Assembly: GCA_022496805.1 (NCBI GenBank)
Contig: CM040086.1
Coordinates: forward strand, 12,216,501-12,280,500
Source: Pohlia nutans
Lineage: Eukaryota; Streptophyta; Bryopsida; Bryales; Mniaceae
Length of the DNA stretch: 64,000 nt
Reading direction: 5' to 3'
The notes beneath the pieces were generated by a model. It made no database searches. It saw only the letters and a list, made by a program, of their open reading frames with translations, and was not told where the DNA came from. Below, one piece after another: positions 1 to 13,437 of this stretch. Position 1 is the stretch's first letter, and each line of letters opens with the position of its first letter. Position numbers and translations under genes: made by a program.

Positions 1-1364
1 TCCGTCTCTCGCCCGTCGGCCCTAAACCGTCAAACCCGACTCCTCTTACCACGGTGCCCGAAACCATGTGAGCACCCGTCCCCGGGTCGTGTACTCCCGA
101 CCGCTCAACCGCTGCCTAAAACGCGCCCTACACCGTAAAGCGCTGCCTGAAATTGGCGTGCAAACGGGCCAACCAAGGGTCTGGGCCACGAAAAACAGCG
201 GTCCGCAATTTCGAACCCTAAACCCGAAAAACCCAAATCCACGGTCTCCGAATCGTGTTTGCCCACCCCTCGAATCGCATATGGCCAAACGTGCAAAAAG
301 TATTCTATAGTTATGGTTGGTTGTCCTATTACCAACCACTGCTCCAAAACCGATCACCCTAGTTTCTAGATTTTCAAAGGGAAGATGTACCTCATTTGTA
401 TATTAGAGCATGTGATCAGTTTTGGGTCACATGTTACTTTCCACTTTGGAATTTTGTATAAAATTGACAAATGCGAATTAGATGTTGCAAATTTTTGCAA
501 TCCTCATCAAAGCCTATTTCGAATGCGGTCATATATTTTTTTCGAATTTAGGACTGCCAAAAATAAGCCAGATTAGGACTGCCAAAAATAAGCCAGATTG
601 CTTAAGTGGTTGGTTTTAGGACAATCAAATGGCCTCGGTTAGGGGGCAGCCGCTCACGGATGCGTTGCCGACGTTGCAGCCAAACTTTCCCGCGCTTGCC
701 ACCCGTCCAGGACCCGGGTCTCCCTGTCCCACCGGACCCGACCCGACCCGACCCGCTCTCTGCCTGCCTTCGTTTCCTCATCGAAGGCCTTGCGCGCTTT
801 CTGCTGCTGCTTGTGTCTTGTGATTCCATCATTTTGCTGCGCGATCGTGTGCGTGGACTTCTCTTACAGTGATTTTCTCGCACAGTAGTAACCGAGCTTC
901 TCAACAGCACAGCATTTTCTCTACCTTAATCCGCGGGCGTTCCTGCGGACCCGTTGTATCCGTTTTTGCAGGTGTGTATCGTCCTTGCCGGGTGTGGTTT
1001 TGTTGCGGCTTTTTTCTTCTTAGGGTTGAAATGGAGATGATTCCGTGTGTTTCTTCTGCCCCGGTTTCCCTGTGATGAAAACGCTTTTATGAGATTTAGA
1101 AGGCGTGCGCGTATTGGCTTGCAGCAATCAAACAATCAGTTGTACGCTTTGAAGATTTTGATTCTGAATTTTGATTGTTATTTTTCGGATTGAAATTTTT
1201 CGGTATTGGCATGGGGTTATGTCCGCAGACATTTCGGTTGTTCGTGTCCATCACCATGGGGTGTTTGAGGTGTTTGGTTGCGAGAGGGCGTTGGAATGGA
1301 AAATAAATAGGTTTAACGACGACGACGAAGGTTGGACGAAGGCGAAGGTGAAGAACAAGCAATC
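1..1364. other. Upstream region of the importin gene, no gene recognised
   Basis: No convincing coding region was found on either strand. The first 360 bases and 600-960 are GC-rich with overlapping short frames on both strands, none protein-like. 700-1364 immediately precedes the importin start and probably holds its promoter and 5' UTR, but no transcription start can be fixed. Confidence 0.4.
550..599. repeat. Perfect 25-bp tandem duplication
   Basis: Two adjacent identical 25-bp units at 550-574 and 575-599, each beginning AGGACTGCC and ending CCAGATT. It lies upstream of the importin gene. No function is evident. Confidence 0.9.
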
Positions 1365-4300
1365 ATGGAGGCCATAGTAGACGTCTCGGCTGTGGATCAA
1401 GAGCATATCGCTCAATGGCTCATGGATACGACGGGCTGCCAGGAATCGGCAGTTCAGGCTGCCACTTTGCACCTGGAGGCCGCACAGAGTGTACCAAAAT
1501 TTGCGCTCTTTCTCCTCATGCTATCCGCAGGTTTATTCTTCTCTCAACGTTTTCTCTCCATGAAATGTTGTGTTGCCAATGGTGGACAGATGTTCGGGTA
1601 ATCACGAATGGTCATAACTGCAATAGCATAGGAAGAAAGTTATTATTGAGTGCAAGAGCGCCGGCATCAATTGTTTTGACGTACTCTGTGCCTCAACGAT
1701 CGCAAACTACTAAAGCGAAGAAGGCTTACCATGCAAATTCAATTCATTGATACTGAGATCATCAGTGATATTTCCATGTCTTCAATGTGGATCCTCCCAC
1801 TTGGTTCTTATCGTGCTTCAGTAGCCGTCTCATCTTCCATGAAAGGCTTTAGCGCTCCCTCAATTTAGGGCACGGGTTGAAAGTGTGAAAGGGTGCGGTG
1901 CAGGAGGCCTAGAAAAAGGGCAGAGAATTGCTGCTGCGACCTATTTGAAGAACTTTCTGAAGAAAAATTGGATGGAAGAAACAATCATGCCGCCTGAAGA
2001 AAGATTGGAGTTCAGAAATCAACTTGTAGAAGTGCTCCTGCGCGTGGATGGACTTGTTCTGAAGATTTTGGCTGAAGCTGTACGTTCCCTCACTACCTGA
2101 TATTTGAGAGGACTCTCATCTGCAGTGTGATGAAGAAATTTCCTTACATTTTTCGACTCAAATCTTTCAAATCTGACAGTTTTCGTCTTTGTAATGTCGT
2201 GGAGTCCGGCTAAAATTCCTAATTGTTATTGGACATCGAATCCTGATCGCTATCTTACCAATCTTGGCGCCACGATGTATTGAGCTGCTTGGTAGGGTAT
2301 GGTCTCATATTTTTTTAAGGAGAAGCATGGAGTTGAATATGTCGGAAGATTTAGTGCATTTCTTCGCCACTAAGCTCTGTGTAGTTGTGCTCAACATGGC
2401 ATGTTATGTATTCACTTTACTTCATTCTCGTGTATTTGTTTGCAGTTTCGTATTGTGGCAGCTAATGACTTTGCGAAGAAAATGACATGGCCCGAACTAG
2501 TTCCAGCTCTTAAGACTGCCATACAAACTAGTGACCTTGTGAATGGTACAGGGGTGTCTGACTTTAAAACGCTAAATGTGCTGCTGGGCCTTCAAACCAT
2601 AATCAAACCTTACCAGGTTGCCCTCTTGCTTTACCTTGAATACACTATCTATCTTCTTTGAGACTTTCTTTCGTGAGTTTTATTTTCGTAGGACTAAATT
2701 TATTAATTTTCTCTGTGTAGTATTTTCTGGACCCGACAGTCGCTAGAGAACCTGTACCGGAACAGCTGGAGCTTATCTCGACAGAGCTACTTGCGCCCTT
2801 GCATGCCATCTTCCATCATCTTGTCCAACAGGTATTTGGATCACCTGTTTTATTCTTGGTTTGGTATGAAATTATTGTGATTTTCTTGTTTTCAAAATTC
2901 AGAGAGCGTGAAATGCACAACCGCATTTTGCTGCATCGTTTTGGCTGATATGTGCTGAACTCAACAGTGTTCTGTTTTAGGTCTTTCCGTCTTGTTTGGT
3001 ATATAAAGTCGCTACTTGCACATCTTAGAAATGGTTTTGGAACAATCAATAAGAGATGCGCTTACGTGCTGGTATTGTTTTTATTAATGAATCGGTTTTA
3101 CAGGTTGTAGCAACAAAACTTGAAGGAAATGCACAGCACGACAACATCCTCCTTGTGATTTGCAAGTGCCTACACCTTGCTGTAAGAACATAATTTCAAG
3201 TACCCAGTAATGTAGTCAGTTCACACGATATGTCCTCTAGCCATCAAGCAACACGATTTTTGTTGCACTACTTCCTTACAAATGACGTGTACGCAGTGAG
3301 GCGTATTGCATGATCTACAGTATGATAGCTATGGAAGTTCATAAAGCACGTTCAATTGATTTTGTACTTATGAAGTGCTCTCCAACTCACACCCCTAACT
3401 CTTCGATTATCAAGACCGCATGATGAATACATAGGAATTTGGCCATATTAGCTATTGCGGAATGAGACTATGTGAACGTTTCCTCGTCATTTTCTGCAGC
3501 TAACAGTGGAATCTTACCATTTGGAATGGATGAGGGATGACAGATGAAGTCACATATGCCACAGTCATTACTTGCCTGTCTAGGACCATGGTTTCAAGAT
3601 CTTATGATTCTTTTGGAAACAGTAGTGCTCGACAAGAAAATGGACCTTCCTGAGCAAGAACCCAGACTAAAGACGTGGAAGAGGGTGCTTCAAATCTGCT
3701 GTAACCTAGTTTCACGGCATCGAAAGCATGTAGACAAGTATGATTCTGTACAACTTTTCACCTGTGCTGTTTATTTACTTAGACCTTTGCACTCACACCA
3801 AGAGTCTCTGTTAAGTGCTAGAACTGAGTGTACATGTGAGGTTGATTTCTTCAGGTATTTGTCTCCGATGGGGACTACAGCTCTGACAGTTGTCTGGCGG
3901 AGCACATCTGCTAAGGTACCCAAACTCTTCAATAAGTTGTAGTTGTTCTTCTTGTATTATTAATATTGCTATGTTCAAATCCCTAAGATGAGTTATGTGG
4001 ATTAGAAGGCCATAACTTCGCTCAAGGTGTTTCTGGTATTCTTGATTTTGACAGGACCTTCATCCAATGCAAGAGCGTATTGTGTCACTGGCATTCGATG
4101 TAGTTTCCAACATTCTCGAGACCGGGCCTGTAAGTTCATCAACTGAGGAAATCTTACATTCGACGTTATCATTGTCGTCTTGTTCTTGTGGCATAAGGCT
4201 GTAAATATTTCGATGCACAGGAATTTTGGAAATGATAATCCTCCATGTCGTAACCATATTATATATTGTCTGTGGACTCTCCTTAAGTGGTAATCTTTGA

Positions 4301-7300
4301 GGATATTGATAGGGATTTTAAACTGTAATTTTTTGCGGACAGTGAATGAAGATTAGAAAATCTTTGATCTGTAATAAACATGCGTTTCTTAGAGAGGCAA
4401 AGTTCATGCAACTGCTGTAGATTCCATAACCTACTCCTTGAAGTCGTTATCTCAGTCGACACTCTTGTGGTGAAACATTCCCCGCACTCACTAAAGCCGT
4501 TCTCAACTATTATCAAAATTAGGAATTAATCTACTCCTACAGAACGAGGTCCTCATACCTGAGTAATGTAACTGGAGTACGTTTTTGTGTTGCAGGGCTG
4601 GCGGCTGATGGCTCCTCACTTCAGAAGCTTAGTAGAGAATGCGATTTTCCCTGCTCTCACTTTGAAGAACAAGGTATACCCTTTGCCCTGATGGTGTATC
4701 TTCAGGTGATTTAAGTGGACTCTCTACTATTCTGGATGTCCTTGGGAGAGTTTACTACACTGCTTTTGGTGCAATTAAAGATATAGGGCATTTGATCAAC
4801 GTGCAGGATGTGGAGGAATGGGAGGAGGATGAAGACGAGTACGTGCGGAAGAATTTACCTTCAGAGCTTGTAGGTTTTCTTGTCATCCCCATCATTGGGA
4901 CATACGTTTTTATAGGATGTGTCTAGAGTTATACAGTAGCATATTGTCAACCCTCATCATCGGAAGTTGTTTTCTTTTATTCTATCTTGACAGGACAATC
5001 CAAGTGGGTGGAAGGAAGATCTTCTTACACCTCGGCAAAGTGCACTGAACCTGCTGGGTCTTATTGCCACGTCCAAAGTAAGTTGCTTTTAGATCACCAG
5101 CTTGAAATTTATCACAATCTTACCTTTCTTTTGCTTGGAAGTAGGAAATCGTCTGATTACCTCTTGAAATGAACTTTAATTATTCTCTATGTTTTGGGGT
5201 GAGATGCTTATGAAACCTACTAGACAGCAATACTTGAGCTACAGGATTGTCGTGTTCGATTGGTGCTTTGGAAGACAATTTCTGACGTTCAGTATGTTGT
5301 ACCGGTCATATGTGTTGTGTATTTATGTCCTGTAGTATGTTATCACGAAATTATGCGTAGCATTGGGTAGACGAGCCTTTCTTATTTCTTGTATATTTCC
5401 AGGGTCCACCAACTGCTGAGGGGGCAAAGAATGTTGCAACTATGAAGCGGAAAAAGGGGGGCAAAGGGAAATCCAAAGATGGAGAGGGTACTGCAGGGGA
5501 GGTTCTAGTGATGCCTTTCTTGTCCCAGTTTCCACTTCCTTCAGATGGAATCCAACCAGATTCCGAAATAGCTATCAAGTACGTGTTTTCCTTGATCCGT
5601 TGTGTGTCATTGAATGTCTTCCTGTTGGACTTGTTTCTTTACCTTCTTTTACATCGTTTGACTACTGTTTGACTGCAAGCAACTAAGTGCATCTTTTCGG
5701 GTACGACGCATGGAACAAGTGTCTTGGTCTTTGCTTTACTTTTCTGAGTGTAGACTACTCATTGCACATCTATTTGTAGTGTCCTTGTGATTAGTTCACC
5801 GATTCCCTAATCCAAACAACTGGTATAATGTTTTCATTTCTGCTGGGCGAATGTGCAGCTATTTTGGAGCCTTGATGGCATATGGTGGATTACTCGAGGT
5901 GTGGGTTTTATTGCATTGTTGCGGTGATTATCCAGTGTTTGTGTTTTTTAAGTAGTTGAAAACAGAGCGTCTCTTAGTTGTGATAGCGATTGCCTCTGGA
6001 TTTTGAGGGAATTGTAGACTGTTTTAAACTGCCTTCTTCTCTCAGAGTCATTTATTATCGTACGTTGTTTGTGATGCAGTTTCTCAAGACACAAGATGCT
6101 GAGATGATAACAATGCTGTTACAAACTCGGGTCTTCCCTTTGTATACCATGGTGTTGCCCTCACCATATGTACTTGCAACTTCGAATTGGTTGCTTGGAA
6201 AGTTAGCCACCTGTTTGCCAGAAGTAAGATACGCCGCATCTGATTGTTTTAAGCTGGAATTGTTATTCAACATCCGCATCTGAGTTCCTTGTGTTTCTTC
6301 TCTCCAATGGGCTGCTATTATCTGCATGAAATCCTTATAGGGATAACCTGCTGACTATTCTTTGTACCTGTCTGACCCTGAGTCACTCTCAGTATCTTAG
6401 AATTATCACAGCTTGCGCCATTTTCGTTTTCCAGAATTGATTGCCAATTGCTGCTGATATTGTGGTCATTTACTGATGCCATTTAGGAACTCAATGAAGC
6501 TGTCTACAGCGCTCTTTTGAAAGCTCTTTTGGCGCCTGATGCTGGTGGTGTGTCCTGGCGGCTTGTTCGAGTGTCGAGTGCAGGAGCTCTCACATCACTT
6601 CTTCAGGTTGTCCACTTGGTCAAACCTTGACTGTATTCATGAACTGGATTTTAATCACTTCTGTTGGTTTGGATGTCTCTTATTGTCAAGTAGTTATAGA
6701 AGACGCTTTGTGAATTCTTTACTTCCCACTTGAATACATTGATACGTTGGGCTTATCACATGCTTGCAGAAGTAATCGCACTATTTTGTGTTGTATTGCC
6801 AATATCCACTCAGGTGATTTCTTTTGTGGCATATTTTTATTAAAAAATAGTAGGCATAAAATCGTTTTCAACATGGCTTGCCAGGATGACTATAAACCTG
6901 CACGCTGGTTGCCTCTTCTCCAAGCTACTGTGGCTGGGGCCCGCAATAAAGAAGAAAGTGAAGCTGCCATCTCTTTGCAGCTCCTGGCCACTGTTGCTGA
7001 GGTGGGTGAAGAGGATGTGGCACCGCATGTCCCTGAAATTACTGCTGCCGTTCAGGGAGAGATTTGCCAGCATATCCCTCCACATCCAGAACCTTGGCCC
7101 ATGGTAATTTAACTCTATTCATTCAACTCCAAGCGATATTCTCCTCTGTTCCATAATAAGCTTTTTGTACCCTGAAAATAGAAGACTTAGCTCCGATGTT
7201 GCAGTACAATGGTGTGGACTCTGAGCCAGTAGGAGTAGTAGCCTTGAGCAATTACTTGGAATACGCCTCGATGAGACAGAACATGTCGGGGTCATGTACG

Positions 7301-9981
7301 AGAGGTTAAGAATTCCTGAAGTGACGATTGCTAACTGCCAGTTTAATTTTCACTTAATGCACAGGTTGTGGAATTAGGGTTTTCAGCCCTAGCCTCCCTT
7401 GCTCAGACGTGGGATACCGCGGAACCAGAAGATGAAGAAGATGGGAAAAAACTACATATATGGAAGGCTGGGTGTGTACAATTGGCCGACACCTTCTCTG
7501 CGTTATTGCAGCGGGCGTGGCTGACGTCTATACAGGTTTATCCACTCTCTAGAACCGAAATTAGGTGGAATGATCTTGCACGTCATCGCATTTTTGAGAG
7601 CTACAATTCTCAGTGGCATTCTGAAGGCACATGTCCTGATCTTGTTATATTCGCATCTGTCACTTAATTCCTCAGATGATGAACCATGGATCTAAAACCT
7701 GATTGCTAGCGGATCCAATTCCTCTTATTATTCTCGGGATCACCTGCAATATGTCGTCAAGCCTATCAAGGTGCTTCGTCTGTTTCTAGAAAATGGTCTC
7801 CACAGACCAGGTCCACGTCTAACTGCTCTCCCTTCTTGCGTCCTCCTTTCTCATATACCACTATTTCCTAATCCTTTGAACTAGCACTTTTAGGAACCCT
7901 GCATTTCAAGCAACGCTTTCAGAAATTATAGCGCTTGCTGCGACTAAAATTGCTTTCATCCATTTTTTTTACAGGAGGAGGATACATCGCAACCTATTCC
8001 TCCACCTTCGTGCCTGAGTGACGCATCAGTACTGCTTGTCGCTATTCTAAGGTACACTTTGAATGAAACTACAGCTGCAAACTTGAAAGTGGAGCCGTTA
8101 CTTGACGTGTGGTCGCACTTGATAATGGATTGGAGAGCATGGGAAGATGAGGAAGACGAATCGGCTTTTGATGCCATTGAGGAGGCTGTTGCTCTTCAGG
8201 TTCATCACTATGCATTATTCTCAACTCTTGTTCTGAAATTGCTAGGATAGTATTCACCTTATTTGTAATCTGCATCTCACCAGTCCTGAAGTTATTGCAG
8301 TCATATTCAGCAATGCATTGGTTACTGCTTAATTTTTGTTGAGCGTCCTGAATCGCTAGACGCTGAGATGGGACTCATGGATTTCAGGGGCGATGTCCAA
8401 TGACAAGTTTCACGGAGCCCCCGGAATCAGTATCATCATTTCCAGGTCCCCCGCATTCTATTCTCGAGAATCTGGTCGTCTTTGTTACTACAGCAATTGA
8501 GTCAGCTTATCCAGCTGCGTGCTGGCGAGCATGCCGATGCGCTCATGCTCTTCTACATGCTTCCTCGGTTTCCTTTGAGGGTGAGGAAATCGCTTCAGTA
8601 CTGGTTCCTAGATTCTGTAAAGTTTCCTCCTGGCGTCTACAGAGGCTGACAAGTATGACCGTTCCACTAGCCAAGCCTCTCATTCTCGTGATCTCCATGT
8701 GCTTCATTTTATTTCCTGAAACCGTGGACAAGATTTTATCTGCTCAAGACGATGTTGCTGCCTCAACTGAGGACGGTAACCAAGGTTTATTCCGTTGGGC
8801 CAACGCACTAGCAGGACTTGCAGAAAGCGAGGCAGAGCCTGGACTATCGCTTGAATCGGAGATGAAGCTTGCAGGTGATCCATACTCGCTCCATTAATTG
8901 ATCTGCATTATTAGTGTTCCGTATCTTCATCAATATTATTTTCACAACAAGTATATATTCATGACAATCACGTATGCTCTGGAGTTCATACTTGCACTTC
9001 CTCATTAATAAGAACTCTACAATCTTTCGTGAGAACCTGGGTCCATTTTTTCTCTAATGGTATGCTTTTCAACCTATTGGCGATAGCATTGCCCACAATA
9101 TCTTAGTCAGGGTTAGAATTGCTACTAATCTCGTTCTTTGATTTGGGCGATGGAAACAGCCATGGCCTTGCAGAAGGTATTGGAATACGTGTTACGCAAT
9201 GATAGATTTGGCGGGCCAAAAAGTCACAAAATAGTTCACCACTGCTTACGTTCACTGTTGGAGGTCATGGTGGACTTGAAGGAACTTCTAGAATCCTCAG
9301 AGAGTGATGAAAGTGACTCTGAATCCGAATCAGAAGAGGATGATGAAGCAGACGAGAGCGATGAGGTATGTGATTTAACTGTCCTTAAAAGTTTCTCCTT
9401 TTTTAGCAACTGCAACATTTCTCTTCTCAGCTATTGGTTAACATGCTCTTCCCCAAAATTAGCGCAACATTTCGTCTTGAAGCTAAACAATTATAGAGTA
9501 ATTGCAGTCTTTGTACCTTTGAAGCTTGTGTGTTTTGAGCCCGCCTAATTATATGCATTCTATTGCAGGAATTGGAATCGGAAGAATCGGAGACAGAACA
9601 TGTTGAGACAGAGGATCAATTTCTGGAGCGATACGCACAGACAGCTCGTGAGCTCCAAGAGGACGCTGTGGAGGAAGCTGAGAATGGGCAGGATGAAGAC
9701 GGTCACGAGATAGAGCTAGGTACAGTAGTGTCTACGTGCACCTTAGGTTTTCTGTTTTTGGAACCGTTGTTACACGATAAGGTGAAGGCCTTGTTTCTCA
9801 CGCTCTGGAGTAAATTTTTGTGTTGGCAACAGGTGTTCTAGGTCTGGTGGATCAGGAGGCTGCTGTCTTGGCTTGCCTAGCAGCATACGGTAAAAGACTC
9901 TTGAGCGAGCAACCGGTACCCAAAGAGCTTCTCGCTAGGTTCAAGGAGAAGTTTCCCGCTTCCAAGGGTGCCCTATCATAA
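1365..9981 (+). CDS. Importin-beta family nuclear transport receptor (ARM/HEAT repeats), 22 exons
   Basis: The spliced frame resembles the plant ARM-repeat importin family of Arabidopsis At3g17340; members are expected to carry cargo through nuclear pores with Ran-GTP. Exons read by GT-AG sites and an open frame: 1365-1530, 1853-2079, 2446-2616, 2721-2831, 3104-3181, 3544-3737, 3855-3915, 4055-4129, 4596-4673, 4807-4869, 4994-5077, 5403-5578, 5859-5898, 6080-6223, 6487-6606, 6885-7103, 7365-7535, 7975-8199, 8388-8874, 9160-9365, 9569-9719, 9833-9981. They total 3396 nt (1131 aa), close to the family length. Recognisable stretches are QRIAAATYLKNF in exon 2, GWRLMAPHF in exon 9 and WEEDEDEYVRKNLP in exon 10, with acidic segments (ESDESDSESESEEDDE) in exons 20-21. 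An ATG at 1365 is the first plausible start; TTG at 1332 is in frame upstream. Exons 1-2, 6-7 and 19-20 have the least certain boundaries. Expression looks intact: no internal stop. Confidence 0.88.
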
Positions 9982-10854
9982 ATTCCTTACCGTGTCAAGG
10001 AGCCATGGTTTTCTCCGGAGATCGGGGCACAAGGTTTTCCTTCCCTTTTCGAAAGCTTTTTATTATGGAGCACTCAGTAAACCTGGACGTTTGATGTACG
10101 GAGTATGCCTTAGTTATGTTTTGATTTTTCTTCGGAGGATTTGAAGCGAAAATGACAGCCAAGTTCTATTTTCTTGAAAGCTAGTGCTGCCGACAGAATT
10201 TTTAATGTAAAATGGAGGACATGTACGATATCTTTAGTCAAGCATAGGCACGCATGGTGTCCCCAATGTCTTAGTTAGAAGTCTACGTTAGAAATGTACA
10301 CGTGAAGAATTCATATCAATACGATCATTTAATTGCATCAAAAGAATATGCCTCAAAATAGTAAGTTATCTTCCAATCTGCAGTGGGAACATGATCAGGG
10401 TGCTACGTTCCCTTGTGCAATCCCCTGCCTTAGGGATAAAGGAAATTACGTGAGTACGCCAATACATGCGAACTTCGTTGAACAAAATCGAAAGCACACT
10501 TTCAGTTACGAAACTGACCATCATGTATTCAGGTAAGTACTGACCATTCTGCCCCTATAGATTCTTGCTCAAGTCTACATGTGAAAATGAGAGGACTTTG
10601 AAAATTCATAGTTTATTTTTATGGTGATCAAAAAGTACATGCTAAAATGTGTTAGAATTCTCTTTCAAAAATTAATAGGAATCATGTTTAGATTGTCAAC
10701 TAGTCCCAACAATATGTAAGGCAGTCTAATATTGCTGTGATTGCCAGCTGATCGTAACAAAATGCAAAGCAATCTTACAACAGGAACCATGCTACAATCT
10801 CTTATGTGATCCCATGTACCAACTCCCAAGGTATCCAACCCTCGTAGCAGAATG
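9982..10854. other. 3' UTR and intergenic spacer
   Basis: Follows the importin stop codon. AT-rich, with no coding signal. It should contain the importin 3' UTR and, towards 10854, the 3' UTR of the RING gene on the other strand. No terminator or poly(A) site is assigned. Confidence 0.4.
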
Positions 10855-11193
10855 TTATCTTCCTGAATGTTTTTCTGACTCTAATTGAGTTGACGCAGCT
10901 TGCATGCAGGTTGTTTCGAGGGCAGGTGTGCCGGTGGGTTTTGAAACGGCATGCAGGCGCCAATACTGAGAAATTGGGCGACGACACATGGGGCATGTTC
11001 CTGGTTTCTGAGCACTAACTCGACAATTAGGGCACACACAGTAATTACGCGATGCTCGCAGAGCGTTCTTCTGTTGCCGCAGCCATTGCTTCAAGCACGG
11101 TTCACAAAAGTAATGGTGACAACGGGTTAGAATCGGTCTGGCCTCTAACTCGCTCAAGCAGATACTGCACTCTTGGCTACGCAGGGTGTCCAT
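10855..11193 (-). CDS. Short RING-finger protein, putative E3 ubiquitin ligase (112 aa)
   Basis: A single-exon frame of 112 residues starting at 11193. The RING is close to the N terminus: Cys9-x2-Cys12, Cys25-x-His27, Cys30-x2-Cys33, then two candidate final pairs, Cys54/Cys57 (CPNC) and Cys67/Cys70 (CPMC). Such zinc-binding domains usually recruit an E2 enzyme and transfer ubiquitin. No membrane segment or substrate domain is seen; the C-terminal 35 residues are unremarkable. Two further loci at 12162 and 15555 share the phrase HxFC-x2-CLxxWL, so this looks like a small local family. Whether it is expressed cannot be told. Alternative: a fragment of a larger RING gene. Confidence 0.6.
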   Translation of the reverse strand: MDTLRSQECSICLSELEARPILTRCHHYFCEPCLKQWLRQQKNALRASRNYCVCPNCRVSAQKPGTCPMCRRPISQYWRLHAVSKPTGTPALETTCMQAASTQLESEKHSGR

Positions 11194-12161
11194 GCTTGCA
11201 GAATTGCTAACACGAAATAGCTAGTTACATATAATATATAATGCAAGTTCTCTCAAAAATGAAATCCTTGCAGCTTTAAGCATAGGCTTTATATGGTTCT
11301 GAATTTGTATATGTCGTTCAAATTGACTGTCAAGGCCTTCCGGGTCTCGCCAGGAGCTGCCAGTGGTCTCGACAGAAGGATTGTTTACTTCTTCGGTTGG
11401 GTGCAGGCAACAATTGTATATCAGTTGTCAGAACTCACCCTTCTTTGCAATTCTCCGCTGTAGATGGGAATGAAAATGAATTACTTCAAAAGTTTACATT
11501 TGCAGTCTCGTGAGATTATTAAACTCAGTGCTAGATATGATCCCAACGTGATCAGACATAATCGCAGCATCTTTTTCCGTCCTTCTCTTTTTGAAACTCA
11601 TCGATCAAATCTTGGGAAACGTACAAATAATGGTTCAATCAGGATTATCGTTCATCTCGGTTGTCAGGTTTTCAAATCACCGAGCTCTTGAGACGTGACG
11701 AGACCCCGCAGCTCACCTCCGCTTCTCGATGATGGTGACTTAATTCGACGACTATATAGTTCAATGGGCGTAGTAACTATTTCACAATTGAGGAAGAGTC
11801 TTCAAGTTCTATCCCCGGGTTAGGTTCATGGTATAATTCCTCTGAGCTCTCCTTTAACCCCTATGCCTCCACTAAGTGTATTCAATCCAGATACAGTGTA
11901 GGAAAATTGGGACCCCTGCCGCAATGCAAATCATTTGTTTGTGTGAAAATGACTTCAGTTTGACACGATTGACACTCCTGATCTTGTAGTATAGAGCAAG
12001 AGCTTTAAAATGATGTATTACAATCAGAAACCGGGGTAAGATGAGAAAATGCCACCGTTGCAAAGTTCAGTGATGCAGATGGCCATATTGGGTGTCATAG
12101 ACGCTTAAGGGTTAGTTAATTTGTCGATCTGAAATTAGAAACTCATCCATGCATCATCGTT

Positions 12162-12549
12162 TTGCAGGCTACAGATTCACCGGAGCGTGAAGAAGTGAAG
12201 AACCAAAGAAGAGTGTTACAAGTTAAAAAGCATATCATGGACAGCCACAATAATATTACGAGTGCGAAAATATTAGAGGACTCTGATCATGACGAAATAT
12301 GCAACATGGGCGACATGGTCCATCCCACGGTGACCAGGTGTAACCACCAGTTCTGTGGAGCTTGCTTGGAGCGCTGGCTCCAGCAATCGCCCCACCTGTC
12401 GCCGCCTCATCGTCATGCGTCCGGCGTTCCTTTCGAAGCTCCTTCATGAGCCAGTTGATCTTCCAATGGAGATAATATTGGCTCTCTGTGAGGCAGGGAT
12501 TCTGCTTTGTTTGTTCGGTTTCTTTCTGAAGTCATTTCGTATGCTATAA
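12162..12549 (+). pseudogene. Broken RING-finger gene copy
   Basis: The frame from 12162 carries VTRCNHQFCGACLERWLQQ, which matches the centre of the RING at 15555, but the first zinc pair is reduced to one cysteine (EICNMGDM). The last pair appears only in another frame: PTCRRLI is read in the frame of 12355-12549, directly after the WLQQ position. A frameshift between about 12370 and 12400 therefore separates the two halves. It is best read as a decayed duplicate of the neighbouring RING genes. A spliced gene that repairs the frame is less likely, as no GT-AG pair is obvious there. Confidence 0.6.
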
Positions 12550-12883
12550 TAAAGACGTTTACATAGCCGGACCATTTTGAATTCTATGCCTCTGTGCAGT
12601 ACTAGGAGAAGGCGTCGCTTTTCACTCAGTAGATGAGTCTAACGGTGCCACCCGTACTTAGTGCTTTCAAGATTTGGTGAGTGTGATTCGTCATGTAGGA
12701 CAAGTGTATATAGTAAACTTTGACATTGTTCTGAGTGAGAAACGACGCCTTTGTTAGTAATGGTGTTGTTGGCCTCACGGCTTGGGTGGTATTGGTACCC
12801 TACAAAGCTTCCCTCACAACATGGATTGTGACAAGCTAAAGCTTACACATGAAGTGCAATTGAGGGCTTTTTCAAGCATAAAT

Positions 12884-13178
12884 CTCGGGGGGTCACTCCC
12901 TTGTATATTTTGTATACACGTGCGATAATGACCTATTTATTTGGGGGGTTATTTTAGCAAAAAATTTTAGCAAAAAATATTATTAGGTGATGGTATTTTA
13001 CATGTAAAAAGCCTGAGAATATTATATGTGATGGTATTTTACATGTAAACATGTTTCACTTTTTTAAAATCCCCTATTTTACATGTACATTTTTACAAAA
13101 TTTATCTACAATGAATATATTGGACCCTATTTTTTATCGCACGTTGTTTCTAAATTTTTCGCCAGTGAACCCCCCGAG
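12884..13178. mobile_element. hAT-type MITE (295 bp) with 8-bp target duplication
   Basis: Ends are inverted copies of CTCGGGGGGT(T)CACT. The element is flanked by a perfect 8-bp direct repeat GCATAAAT at 12876-12883 and 13179-13186. An 8-bp duplication is typical of hAT transposons. There is no coding capacity. Inside, the phrase GTGATGGTATTTTACATGTA occurs twice. Confidence 0.85.
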
Positions 13179-13307
13179 GCATAAATTTCTTTTAGAGTAT
13201 CCATCTCATTGAGGCAATTCTTATATCATAGATAAATATGACTTATAAGTAGAGTACTAGCTCAAAATCTATTGCAAAACAACATATTGTGGTGGACAAA
13301 GTGCATC

Positions 13308-13437
13308 GTATAAAGTGAAGTGGATGAAGCATTGAGGATGAAATGGTGAATGAAAAAGTAACCAGTTTTATGGTATAAAGTGTAGTGGATGAAGCATTGA
13401 GGATGAAATGGTGGATGAAAAAGTGACCCCTTTTGTG
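13308..13437. repeat. Two-copy 65-bp tandem repeat
   Basis: Unit 1 starts at 13308 and unit 2 at 13373, both beginning GTATAAAGTG and continuing GTGGATGAAGCATTGAGGATG with few differences. A frame is open through it on the minus strand only because the unit lacks stops there. No gene is inferred. Confidence 0.8.

Noticed and set aside
602..910. Overlapping 100-codon-scale frames on both strands upstream of the importin gene
   Set aside because: GC-rich, low-complexity translations with no motif; adjacent to a likely promoter/5' UTR.
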